63,513 nucleotides of DNA from contig NZ_LVJI01000028.1 in NCBI RefSeq assembly GCF_001637225.1, positions 1 to 63,513 on the forward strand. Direction: 5' to 3'. The first letter of the stretch is position 1. Every line of letters begins with the position of its first letter. The position numbers and the translations under genes were made by a program. The notes under the pieces were generated by a model. It was not told where the DNA came from. It was given only the letters and a program-made list of their open reading frames with translations, and made no database searches. This DNA is from Paenibacillus antarcticus. GTDB taxonomy: Bacteria > Bacillota > Bacilli > Paenibacillales > Paenibacillaceae. This document shows positions 23,374-31,321 of this stretch, piece by piece.

Positions 23374-23471
23374 CAACCCTATTTGATGATAAATTCAATC
23401 AGTTATGTGAATGAATCAGTAGGTAATATCAGACATGAATTCAATGAATCCGCACGGAGGGTTTTTATTTT

Positions 23472-24425
23472 ATGACTTATTGTGATTCCAAATTAAAATT
23501 ATTCACTTGTAACTCAAATCCAAAGCTTGCTAATCAAATTGCTGATTATATCGGCATTCCTATGGGAGATTCTCATACGACGAGCTTTAGTGATGGCGAA
23601 ATTCAAGTCAAATTGTCCGAAAGTGTTCGGGGATGTCATGTCTATATCGTACAGTCCACTTGTGGTCCCGTTAACGATAATTTGATGGAGTTGTTGGTGA
23701 TGGTTGACGCATTGAAACGCGCATCTGCGAAAAGTATCAATGTCGTGATTCCCTATTACGGATATGCTCGTCAAGATCGTAAGGCACGATCCCGTGATCC
23801 GATTACTGCGAAGCTCGTAGCTAATCTGATCGAAAAGGCTGGTGCACATCGTTTAATCACGATGGATTTACATGCTATGCAGATTCAAGGATTCTTTGAT
23901 ATTCCTGTAGATCATATGCTGGGTGTTCCAATAATAGCCCAATACTTCCGTTCTATGCAGATTGAGAATCCTGTCGTGGTCTCTCCAGATCATGGTGGCG
24001 TAGTACGTGCTAGAAAATTGGCTGATTTCCTTAATGCACCGCTTGCTATTATAGATAAGCGTCGTCCTGAGCCTAATGTCAGTGAAGTCATGAACATTAT
24101 CGGTCATATTGAAGGTAAGACGGCCATATTGATAGATGATATCATTGATACTGCAGGCACAATTGTATTAGGTGCAAATGCGTTGATGGAGGGCGGAGCA
24201 AAAGAAGTCTATGCATGCTGTACACACCCTGTATTATCAGGACCAGCTATGGAACGACTTGAGAACTCCCCACTGAAGGAAGTTATCGTAACGGATACAA
24301 TTCCGATTACACACCCTAATCCGAGTAACAAGATTAAGGTGCTTTCAGTAGCTCCGTTGATGGGTGAAGCCATTATTCGTGTTCACGAAGAATTATCAAT
24401 CAGTAAACTCTTCGAGATCGAGTAG
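23472..24425 (+). CDS. prs: ribose-phosphate pyrophosphokinase
   Basis: 317 residues. Makes PRPP from ribose-5-phosphate and ATP, the feedstock of purine, pyrimidine, NAD, His and Trp synthesis and the ligand of PurR encoded nearby. SDGEIQVKL, DLHAMQIQGFFDIPVDH and AILIDDIIDTAGTIV (PRPP loop) are intact. CGGAGGG precedes ATG 23472. The ctc (rplY-like) gene that follows prs in B. subtilis is absent; a long hairpin at 24442-24480 and then pth follow. Confidence 0.97.
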   Translation: MTYCDSKLKLFTCNSNPKLANQIADYIGIPMGDSHTTSFSDGEIQVKLSESVRGCHVYIVQSTCGPVNDNLMELLVMVDALKRASAKSINVVIPYYGYARQDRKARSRDPITAKLVANLIEKAGAHRLITMDLHAMQIQGFFDIPVDHMLGVPIIAQYFRSMQIENPVVVSPDHGGVVRARKLADFLNAPLAIIDKRRPEPNVSEVMNIIGHIEGKTAILIDDIIDTAGTIVLGANALMEGGAKEVYACCTHPVLSGPAMERLENSPLKEVIVTDTIPITHPNPSNKIKVLSVAPLMGEAIIRVHEELSISKLFEIE

Positions 24426-24441
24426 GATTGTAGATTAAATA

Positions 24442-24480
24442 AAGGGTTATACCGCCTCGTCATGAGGCGATATAACCCTT
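24442..24480. terminator. long hairpin after prs
   Basis: AAGGGTTATA and TATAACCCTT enclose CGCCTC and GAGGCG, a nearly perfect 39-nt hairpin. A T-run is lacking on the + side (ATCGTG follows), so it may be a weak terminator or an mRNA-stabilising hairpin. Confidence 0.6.
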
Positions 24481-24563
24481 ATCGTGCATTCTATAACATC
24501 TTAGAGTTATTCAACGGCTTAAATACTGTATGAAATAATGGCTGATGGAGGATATATATATCA

Positions 24564-25124
24564 ATGAAATGGATTGTAGGGCTTGGGAACCCAGGTTCCG
24601 CTTACGACAAGACACGCCATAATGTAGGATTTATGACGCTAGATGCCTTCGCGGCACGCCATGGGATTGTCTTTGGACCTAGTAAATGTAAAGCACATAT
24701 TGGAGAAGGCAACATTGGTGGGACCAAGGTTACGCTCATTAAACCGTTGACCTATATGAATCTTTCAGGTGAATCTGTACACGCATTTATGAGTTATTAT
24801 AAAGCCAATCTGGAAGATCTAATTGTTGTCTACGATGATTTAGACACGGAAGTAGGTAAACTTCGGCTCCGATATCAAGGGAGTGCTGGTGGACATAATG
24901 GGATCAAATCTATTATTCAACACACGGGTACACAGACATTTAATCGAATTCGCCTGGGAATATCGCGTCCAGTACCTGGACTTGCGGTAGTGGATTATGT
25001 ACTATCTCCTTTTGCTAAGAAAGAGAAGGATTATGTACTACAAATGATAGATAATAGTTGCGATGCTATTGAATATAGCCTTGACCATTCGTTTGAACAA
25101 ACGATGGCGAAGTATAATGGCTAA
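24564..25124 (+). CDS. pth: peptidyl-tRNA hydrolase (SpoVC)
   Basis: 186 residues. Frees tRNA from peptidyl-tRNAs dropped by the ribosome. WIVGLGNPGSAYDKTRHNVGF holds the catalytic His (HNVG), LIKPLTYMNLSG and VVYDDLDTEVGKLRLR are conserved, and GGHNGIKSI is the C-terminal loop. Normal length. GGAGG lies about 13 nt before ATG 24564, slightly far. Followed by fin and mfd, as in B. subtilis. Confidence 0.97.
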   Translation: MKWIVGLGNPGSAYDKTRHNVGFMTLDAFAARHGIVFGPSKCKAHIGEGNIGGTKVTLIKPLTYMNLSGESVHAFMSYYKANLEDLIVVYDDLDTEVGKLRLRYQGSAGGHNGIKSIIQHTGTQTFNRIRLGISRPVPGLAVVDYVLSPFAKKEKDYVLQMIDNSCDAIEYSLDHSFEQTMAKYNG

Positions 25125-25179
25125 GACACACGTAGAAATGGATATGCCGTCCCTTTTTCAAGATGGCACATGTTGTACG

Positions 25180-25232
25180 CGCGGAAATATATGAAGTGAA
25201 GTATCAAGCGATCCTTATACTTTCTTATATTT
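25180..25232. repeat. 48-bp AT-rich inverted-repeat element, copy 2
   Basis: CGCGG then AAATATATGAA (25185-25195) ... TTCTTATATTT (25222-25232). By eye it matches copy 3 (37407-37459) at 42 of 53 positions with no gap. It lies between pth and fin. Confidence 0.75.
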
Positions 25233-25276
25233 AAAAAAATACTTAAAGGGCTAAACTCTATGGGGTCAGGGCATAA

Positions 25277-25297
25277 TGAGGGTATAAATGACCCTCA
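25277..25297. promoter_or_regulatory. fin: inverted repeat before fin start
   Basis: TGAGGGT (25277-25283) and ACCCTCA (25291-25297) are a perfect 7-bp inverted repeat, the right arm abutting the ribosome site AGGAGG (25297-25302). Could hide the ribosome site in mRNA or bind a regulator. Confidence 0.5.
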
Positions 25298-25308
25298 GGA
25301 GGCATAAA

Positions 25309-25539
25309 ATGGCTATAAAATACATCTGCAGACACTGTAACACGGTATTAGGCACGATTGATTCAAGTCTGATTACCGAGGCACAGCTAGGCTTTCATTC
25401 CTTGACCCCTGCAGAACGTCGAGATATAATAGCGTATGATTTGAGCGGGGAAGTGACGGTTAGAGTCACTTGTGAATATTGTAATGAAGCGTTAGCATAT
25501 CATCCTGAATTAAGCTTGATATCTAATCCACTTCAGTAA
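25309..25539 (+). CDS. fin: anti-sigma-F factor Fin (YabK)
   Basis: 76 residues, zinc-ribbon protein with CRHC near residue 8 and CEYC near residue 56. Fin binds RNA polymerase core/sigma-F and helps the forespore switch from sigma-F to sigma-G in B. subtilis. MAIKYICRHCNTVLGTID and GFHSLTPAERRDII match the family. ATG 25309 has AGGAGG 6 nt upstream. It lies between pth and mfd as in B. subtilis. Together with Gin at 1887, both known switch-timing anti-sigma factors are in this block. Confidence 0.93.
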   Translation: MAIKYICRHCNTVLGTIDSSLITEAQLGFHSLTPAERRDIIAYDLSGEVTVRVTCEYCNEALAYHPELSLISNPLQ

Positions 25540-25546
25540 TAAGAGT

Positions 25547-25630
25547 GAAGCCTAAGACTAATCTTTGTTTGTCTTTACGACGGGTTCACCGTCGTTACAT
25601 GGCCTTGGCAGTTTGCTGAGGCTTCTTTTG
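25547..25630 (+). terminator. structured terminator-like region before mfd
   Basis: GAAGCCT near the start and AGGCTTC near the end can pair over about 70 nt, with an inner perfect hairpin ACGACGG/CCGTCGT near 25577-25596; TTTTG follows. It could end the fin transcript or be a folded leader of mfd. Confidence 0.45.
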
Positions 25631-25724
25631 ACGATATTATCATTTATGTTGTGTACGTGAGGTATGGGTAAAAACATGGAGTTAAATCTATTGTTTACTA
25701 GTAAGTATAAGAGAGGTGCCACTT

Positions 25725-28700
25725 TTGCTACAAGCACTTATAGAAGCTTTTTCTAAGGACCCTGATTTAAAATCGATTGCATCTGGAATATCTGTTGGTA
25801 TGAAGGAACAGCTCATTTCGGGATTATCTGGATCTGCAAGGCAGATCATGATGGCGTCACTGCACGAAGAGGTACAACGTCCGTTGTTAATTGTGACCCA
25901 TAATATGTTCTCAGCTCAGAAAATGGCGGAAGACTTACAGGAAGCGCTTTCTCCAGATCAAGTGTTGCTCTATTCTGCAAATGAGTTAGTGGCTGCTGAA
26001 TCGGCTGTTTCTAGTCCTGAAACGCTTGCTCAACGTATTGATGTATTAATGAAATGCGCACAAGGGTTTAATGGGATTGTAGTAGCTCCTGTTGCTGGTG
26101 TTAGGAGGCTTCTTCCTGCCCCAGAAGTCATGGCTCATGCACAGATAACAATCCAGTATGGAAGTACATTACAACTGGATTCTTTCCTCATGCGCATGAT
26201 TGAAATGGGATACGAACGCGTTGAACGGGTAGAAAGCAAAGGTGAGATGAGTATACGTGGAGGCATTATTGACTTTTATCCAATGACATCTTTACTCGCC
26301 TATCGGGTAGAGTTGTTTGATGATGAAATAGACTCCATCCGTACATTCGATCCGGCCGATCAACGGTCTATTGATAAAGTTAACAAAGTTGTGATTACAC
26401 CATGTAAGGAAATTATTGCGGATCACGCAAGATTAGAGAGAGCTGCCGATGCGGCAGGTGTTTTACTACAAGCCCAGCTTGATAAGATGACAGATCGCCA
26501 GGCTAAACTTCGACTTCAAGAGGAAATACAGCGAGAGATGGAAATGCTGCGTGAGCATGTGTATTTCCCTGAAATCTACAAATATATTTCTTTACTATAT
26601 CCAGAACAGTGTCACTTATTTGATTATCTTCCAACAGATACGATTCTGATTCTTGATGAACCTACAAGATTAGTCGAAACGGCGAAGCAGCTCGAACGTG
26701 ACGAGTCTGAGTGGAATTTGCACCTATTGCAGAATGGCAAAATGTTACCACAAATGCCTTTGTCAGTTGATAACGATTTGGTCTTATATGAACGTCGATT
26801 CCAGACGTTATTTCTCTCCATCTTTTTACGTCAAGTTCCTCATACCCAGCCTCAAAACATACTTAATATTACTAGTCGAGGAATGCAAGATTTCCATGGT
26901 CAGATGAATGTTCTTAAGTCTGAAATGGAACGTTGGCATAAATCCGGTGTTCGTGTCATGATGCTTGCCAGCAATGATGAACGTATGGAGCGTATGAGAC
27001 GCGTATTGCTGGATTACGGTATTGATGAGCCGATTATGCTCCAAGGTAATTTGCAGACTGGATTTGAGTTGCCTTCCATTCATTTGGCTGTCATTACAGA
27101 GGGTGAGATGTTCTCTCAGAAGCAACGCAAGGTTCGTAAGCTTACCAAAAACATTGATAACGCCGAACGCATCAAAAGTTATACCGAACTTAAGGTCGGT
27201 GATTATGTCGTACATGCAAACCATGGAATAGGTAAATATGTGGGGATCGGCACACTAGATATCAACGGTATTCATAAGGATTATTTACATATTCTTTATG
27301 CCGGAGGCGACAAGTTATCCGTTCCGATTGAGCAAATAGATCTCATTCAGAAATATGTAGGTTCCGAGGATAAAGAGCCGAAGATTTATAAGCTTGGTGG
27401 TAATGATTGGGTACGAGTGAAGAACAAGGTTCGTTCTACCGTTCAGGATATCGCTGATGATCTAATCAAATTGTATGCTGAACGTCAATCGACGACAGGT
27501 TATGGATTTGAGAAGGACTCTGCCGAGCAGCAAGAATTTGAAGAGATGTTCCCATACGATGAGACTCGAGATCAGATAAGAGCGATTGAAGAGATCAAGA
27601 AGGATATGGAGCAGGGCCGTCCGATGGATCGCCTACTCTGTGGAGATGTGGGTTATGGCAAAACCGAAGTAGCTATTCGTGCTGCCTTCAAGTCTGCTAT
27701 AGAGGGTAAACAGGTAGCTGTCTTGGTACCAACAACGATCTTAGCTCAACAGCACTTTGAGACGTTCCGTGAACGGTTCTCGGGTTATCCGATTAACATC
27801 AAGGTCTTAAGTCGTTTCCGTTCTCGTAAAGAGCAGAACGAATCCATTAAGGGAATTCGGGCAGGAACAGTAGATATTATTATTGGGACACATCGATTGT
27901 TATCACAGGACCTCATATTCAAAGATCTGGGTCTTCTGATCGTGGATGAAGAGCAACGATTCGGTGTAACACATAAAGAGAAGTTGAAGAAGCTAAAGAC
28001 GAATGTTGATGTGCTTACGTTAACAGCGACGCCAATTCCACGTACGCTCCATATGTCCATGTTAGGTGTTAGGGATCTGTCCGTTATTGAGACGCCACCA
28101 GAGAATCGGTTCCCAGTGCAGACATATGTTGTCGAACATAGCCAGACCCTTGTCAGAGAAGCTGTGGAACGAGAGCTTGCCCGAGGTGGGCAAGTGTATT
28201 ACCTGTACAATCGAGTACAAGGAATTCAAGAAATGGCGAGTCAGATTTCTGCACTTGTTCCAGAAGCTAGAGTAGGTATAGGCCATGGCCAAATGAATGA
28301 GTCGGAACTTGAGAAGACCATTCTTGATTTCTTAGATGGTGAATATGACGTGTTGGTAAGTACCAGTATTATTGAGACAGGTGTAGATATTCCTAACGTG
28401 AATACGCTCATCGTACATGACGCCGATAAAATGGGATTGTCCCAGCTATATCAGTTGCGTGGTCGTGTAGGCCGCTCCAATCGGATTGCTTATGCCTACT
28501 TTACGTACCAGAAAGACAAGGTGTTAACTGAAGTAGCAGAGAAACGTCTTCAGTCGATCAAAGAGTTTACCGAACTTGGATCAGGATTCAAGATTGCCAT
28601 GCGAGACCTTTCTATTCGTGGTGCGGGTAACCTACTGGGAGCCGAGCAACATGGATTTATTGCATCCGTTGGATTCGATCTATATTCACAAATGCTAGCT

Positions 28701-29249
28701 GAAGAAATTCAAAAACGAAAGGTCACGGTATTGGGCGAAGAGCTTCCTCCACAGAAGGTTTGGAATACACTTATCGATATCGCTATAGATGCCTATTTGC
28801 CTTCTGATTATATTTACGATAGTATTCAAAAGATTGAAATTTATAAAAAGGTAGCAGCTACCACTTCATTTGAAGAGGTTTCCGAGATCGAAGACGAGTT
28901 AATGGATCGTTTCGGTGAACTACCTGAGGCGGTCGTGAATTTGCTTGCTGTAGCACGTATGAAAGTATATGGCAAAATGTATGGTATTGAGTCGATTGTG
29001 AAGCGTGGAGACGATGTCACACTTAAATTTTATGCAGGTCAAGAGAAGGCAGTTGATCATGCTAAATTAGCCTCCATTGGAAATTCGTTTCAAAGACGTG
29101 TACAATTTGAACAAGAGCTTGTCATGACTATACGCGTGAAGGGCAAGGGACTTGAGGAAAAGCAGCTGTTGGATCTTCTGGAACAATTTCTTGAAGCCGT
29201 CCGAGAGCCGTTCAAATCGAAAGGGGAACTTCAGGATGTTGTTAAATAA
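25725..29249 (+). CDS. mfd: transcription-repair coupling factor
   Basis: About 1174 residues. Removes RNA polymerase stalled at lesions and recruits UvrA. UvrB-like N-terminus (GLSGSARQIM near 30), RNAP-binding domain (VGDYVVHANHGIGKYVG near 490), then helicase motifs LLCGDVGYGKTEVAIRAA (Walker A, near 640), VDEEQRFGV (DEEQ box), TATPIPRTLHMS and QLRGRVGRS, and a C-terminal UvrA-masking domain. TTG 25725 fits GAGAGGTG better than the adjacent GTG 25716. Its 3' end overlaps the foldase gene by 14 nt, so the two are coupled. Confidence 0.97.
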   Translation: MLQALIEAFSKDPDLKSIASGISVGMKEQLISGLSGSARQIMMASLHEEVQRPLLIVTHNMFSAQKMAEDLQEALSPDQVLLYSANELVAAESAVSSPETLAQRIDVLMKCAQGFNGIVVAPVAGVRRLLPAPEVMAHAQITIQYGSTLQLDSFLMRMIEMGYERVERVESKGEMSIRGGIIDFYPMTSLLAYRVELFDDEIDSIRTFDPADQRSIDKVNKVVITPCKEIIADHARLERAADAAGVLLQAQLDKMTDRQAKLRLQEEIQREMEMLREHVYFPEIYKYISLLYPEQCHLFDYLPTDTILILDEPTRLVETAKQLERDESEWNLHLLQNGKMLPQMPLSVDNDLVLYERRFQTLFLSIFLRQVPHTQPQNILNITSRGMQDFHGQMNVLKSEMERWHKSGVRVMMLASNDERMERMRRVLLDYGIDEPIMLQGNLQTGFELPSIHLAVITEGEMFSQKQRKVRKLTKNIDNAERIKSYTELKVGDYVVHANHGIGKYVGIGTLDINGIHKDYLHILYAGGDKLSVPIEQIDLIQKYVGSEDKEPKIYKLGGNDWVRVKNKVRSTVQDIADDLIKLYAERQSTTGYGFEKDSAEQQEFEEMFPYDETRDQIRAIEEIKKDMEQGRPMDRLLCGDVGYGKTEVAIRAAFKSAIEGKQVAVLVPTTILAQQHFETFRERFSGYPINIKVLSRFRSRKEQNESIKGIRAGTVDIIIGTHRLLSQDLIFKDLGLLIVDEEQRFGVTHKEKLKKLKTNVDVLTLTATPIPRTLHMSMLGVRDLSVIETPPENRFPVQTYVVEHSQTLVREAVERELARGGQVYYLYNRVQGIQEMASQISALVPEARVGIGHGQMNESELEKTILDFLDGEYDVLVSTSIIETGVDIPNVNTLIVHDADKMGLSQLYQLRGRVGRSNRIAYAYFTYQKDKVLTEVAEKRLQSIKEFTELGSGFKIAMRDLSIRGAGNLLGAEQHGFIASVGFDLYSQMLAEEIQKRKVTVLGEELPPQKVWNTLIDIAIDAYLPSDYIYDSIQKIEIYKKVAATTSFEEVSEIEDELMDRFGELPEAVVNLLAVARMKVYGKMYGIESIVKRGDDVTLKFYAGQEKAVDHAKLASIGNSFQRRVQFEQELVMTIRVKGKGLEEKQLLDLLEQFLEAVREPFKSKGELQDVVK

Positions 29250-30294
29250 GAAATCATGGAAATTAGTATCTATTACGCTAGTGGCGGTATTAACGCTATC
29301 TTTGCTATCTGCATGTGGTAAAAGTAATGAAGACGTTGTTGCAACCTACAAGGGCGGCGAACTTACGCTCGAAGAATACAATATCGAGAAAAAAGTGCTT
29401 ATCTTTTTATCACCACAGTATGAGCAACTAGCAGAAATGGAAGATTTCAAAACATATCTTGTGAACCAACAAGTGGCTTTTGAGTATTTGAGCGATAAAG
29501 CAACCGATGAAGCTAAAGAAGCGGGTAAGAAATTAGCGGTTGATCAATTGGATCAAATGAAGAAGCAGGTTACTGCAGATCAATTCAAAACCATGTTGGA
29601 AAAAGCAGAACTGAAGGAATCCGATTTGTTGGGCTACTTGGAACAAGTCATGATCTCAATGGAGGATATGACTCGTAAGGTAACAGATGAAGAAGTGAAG
29701 AAACAATATGATGCTACGAAACAAGACTTCACGATCGTCTCGCTTAGACATGTTCTTATTTCTTTAACTGATGCTAATCAGAAAGAACGTACCAAGGAAG
29801 AAGCTTTGAAGATTGCCAAAGAAGTGAAGTCTAAGTTGGATAAGGGTGAAGACTTCGCGACCATTGCGAAGAAATATTCCGAGGATCCAGGTTCTGTAGA
29901 AAATGGCGGTTTGTATGCAGATACACCTGCTGGTAATTGGGTAGAAGCATTCAAGCAAAGCGCAGTGACCCTTCCACTGAACACGATTAGTGATCCTGTG
30001 GAGACCGATTATGGATATCACATTTTGAAGGTGGAGTCACGTACAGAGACACCTTTTGATAAATTAACACAAGTACAAAAAGATGCGATTAAGAATTCGA
30101 TAGGTTCAAGTAAAATCGATGAATTTATGAGTAATGACTTGAAAGATATTATCAAAAAGGTTAACTTGCCGAAATCTCCAGAAGTGAAGACGGATGAGAA
30201 AACGACGACTCCTGAAACAGGACAAGACTCCACAGGAACAGATACTGACGCTACAAAAAATGATGAAACAAAGACTGAAGTCACAACACCTTAA
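29236..30294 (+). CDS. PrsA-like lipoprotein foldase (PpiC domain)
   Basis: 352 residues. A lipoprotein signal peptide with lipobox LSAC (cysteine near residue 27) anchors it outside the membrane. A SurA/PrsA-like N-terminal helical domain is followed by a parvulin PpiC domain at about 165-270 (SLRHVLISL, YSEDPGSVENGGLY, TDYGYHILKV). It should help fold secreted proteins. The C-terminus is a Thr/Asp-rich tail. ATG 29236 has AAAGGGGA 8 nt upstream and lies within the end of mfd; B. subtilis has no foldase gene here. A second PpiC protein (yacD) is at 51757. Confidence 0.92.
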   Translation: MLLNKKSWKLVSITLVAVLTLSLLSACGKSNEDVVATYKGGELTLEEYNIEKKVLIFLSPQYEQLAEMEDFKTYLVNQQVAFEYLSDKATDEAKEAGKKLAVDQLDQMKKQVTADQFKTMLEKAELKESDLLGYLEQVMISMEDMTRKVTDEEVKKQYDATKQDFTIVSLRHVLISLTDANQKERTKEEALKIAKEVKSKLDKGEDFATIAKKYSEDPGSVENGGLYADTPAGNWVEAFKQSAVTLPLNTISDPVETDYGYHILKVESRTETPFDKLTQVQKDAIKNSIGSSKIDEFMSNDLKDIIKKVNLPKSPEVKTDEKTTTPETGQDSTGTDTDATKNDETKTEVTTP

Positions 30295-30385
30295 TATCAC
30301 GAATAGTGCTATTAGTGGGACAAGCAAGGGTAAGGGACAAGTAAGATTTGTTGAATTGTTAATGAAAAGCGGAAATGAAAGATTG

Positions 30386-30406
30386 GTTATGATCAATTAT
30401 CATAAC
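30386..30406. promoter_or_regulatory. perfect palindrome upstream of spoVT
   Basis: GTTATGAT (30386-30393), 5 nt, ATCATAAC (30399-30406). An operator-like site in the 258-nt gap before spoVT; the right arm could also serve as a poor sigma-G -10 (CATAACT). Confidence 0.5.
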
Positions 30407-30552
30407 TATTATGTGTATTGTATGTATAAGGAAGTGGATAGAGTTAAATACTATGGTCAGATATCACACTTATAACTGATCTGGGGGCTCTCCATTTCCC
30501 TTTTGAAACAGTAGTTGAAAAATCTTCTTTAGAAAGTGGGGCAACATGTGAA

Positions 30553-31095
30553 ATGAAAGCTACTGGAATTGTACGCCGTATTGATGACTTAGGCAGAGTT
30601 GTTATCCCGAAAGAAATTAGACGAACATTGCGAATCCGCGAAGGAGACCCGCTTGAGATTTTCGTAGACCGTGATGGTGAAGTGATATTGAAGAAATACT
30701 CACCAATCGGAGAGCTTGGTGATTTCGCTAAGGAATACGCTGAATCATTATTTGAGGGAACAGGACATATTACAATCATCTCGGATAGAGATACCTTCAT
30801 AACTGTAGCTGGAGGCTCTAAAAAGGAGTATCTAGATAAACAAGTGGGGATACTTATTGAGAATTGTATGGATAGTCGTAAATCGTTGTTGGAAACGAAC
30901 AGCGGAAGTTATGAACTCAGTAAAGACCATCAGGAGACACTTTCATCCTATGTCGTAGCACCGATCATTTCGGGTGGAGATCCGATTGGATCTGTCATTC
31001 TTATGAACAAAGATGAATCAGTGAAAATGGGCCAGATGGAAGTGAAGATGGCTGAGACAGCTGCTTCATTCCTAGGCAAACAAATGGAACAATAA
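30553..31095 (+). CDS. spoVT: stage V sporulation protein T
   Basis: 180 residues. AbrB-like DNA-binding N-terminus (MKATGIVRRIDDLGRVVIPKEIRRTLRI) and a C-terminal GAF-like domain (about 60-178). SpoVT tunes sigma-G-dependent genes in the forespore. Length as in B. subtilis (178). ATG 30553 is fixed by the conserved N-terminus though the purine-rich AAAGTGGGG is 11 nt or more upstream. In B. subtilis it follows mfd; here the PrsA-like gene is inserted between. Terminator at 31107. Confidence 0.96.
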   Translation: MKATGIVRRIDDLGRVVIPKEIRRTLRIREGDPLEIFVDRDGEVILKKYSPIGELGDFAKEYAESLFEGTGHITIISDRDTFITVAGGSKKEYLDKQVGILIENCMDSRKSLLETNSGSYELSKDHQETLSSYVVAPIISGGDPIGSVILMNKDESVKMGQMEVKMAETAASFLGKQMEQ

Positions 31096-31106
31096 GAAAT
31101 CCAAGA

Positions 31107-31169
31107 CCATTCCCGTTATTCTTTCGTTCCTTATACACGGAGCAAAAGAAGCGGGAGTTTTTTTGTGAC
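31107..31169 (+). terminator. spoVT terminator
   Basis: Imperfect long stem: TTCCCG...CTTT..GTTCC pairs with GGAGCaaAAG..CGGGAG, followed by TTTTTTTG. Confidence 0.75.
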
Positions 31170-31190
31170 ACTGATCGCGGTTATAATGGA

Positions 31191-31278
31191 TATAGATTGA
31201 ACTAAAGTTTGCGCTCACCAATTCAATCACTTCTATAAATGATCATGAATAGGGGATTTCGCCTTTAGTCAATCTATA
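31191..31278. repeat. TIR element, copy B (88 bp)
   Basis: Left end TATAGATTGAACTAAAGT (31191-31208), right end CCTTTAGTCAATCTATA (31262-31278), inverted repeats differing by one missing base. The interior resembles copy A at 7128-7208. It lies between spoVT and the flippase gene, in the same orientation as copy A. Confidence 0.85.
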
Positions 31279-31321
31279 GAGTAAACCATCTTAATTACCG
31301 CGAAAAGTAGGGAAGTAACTC

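Noticed and set aside
30194..30475. 93-residue ORF at the end of the PrsA-like gene
   Set aside because: Begins in another frame of that gene, no ribosome site, Lys/Gln-rich shadow and then random sequence.
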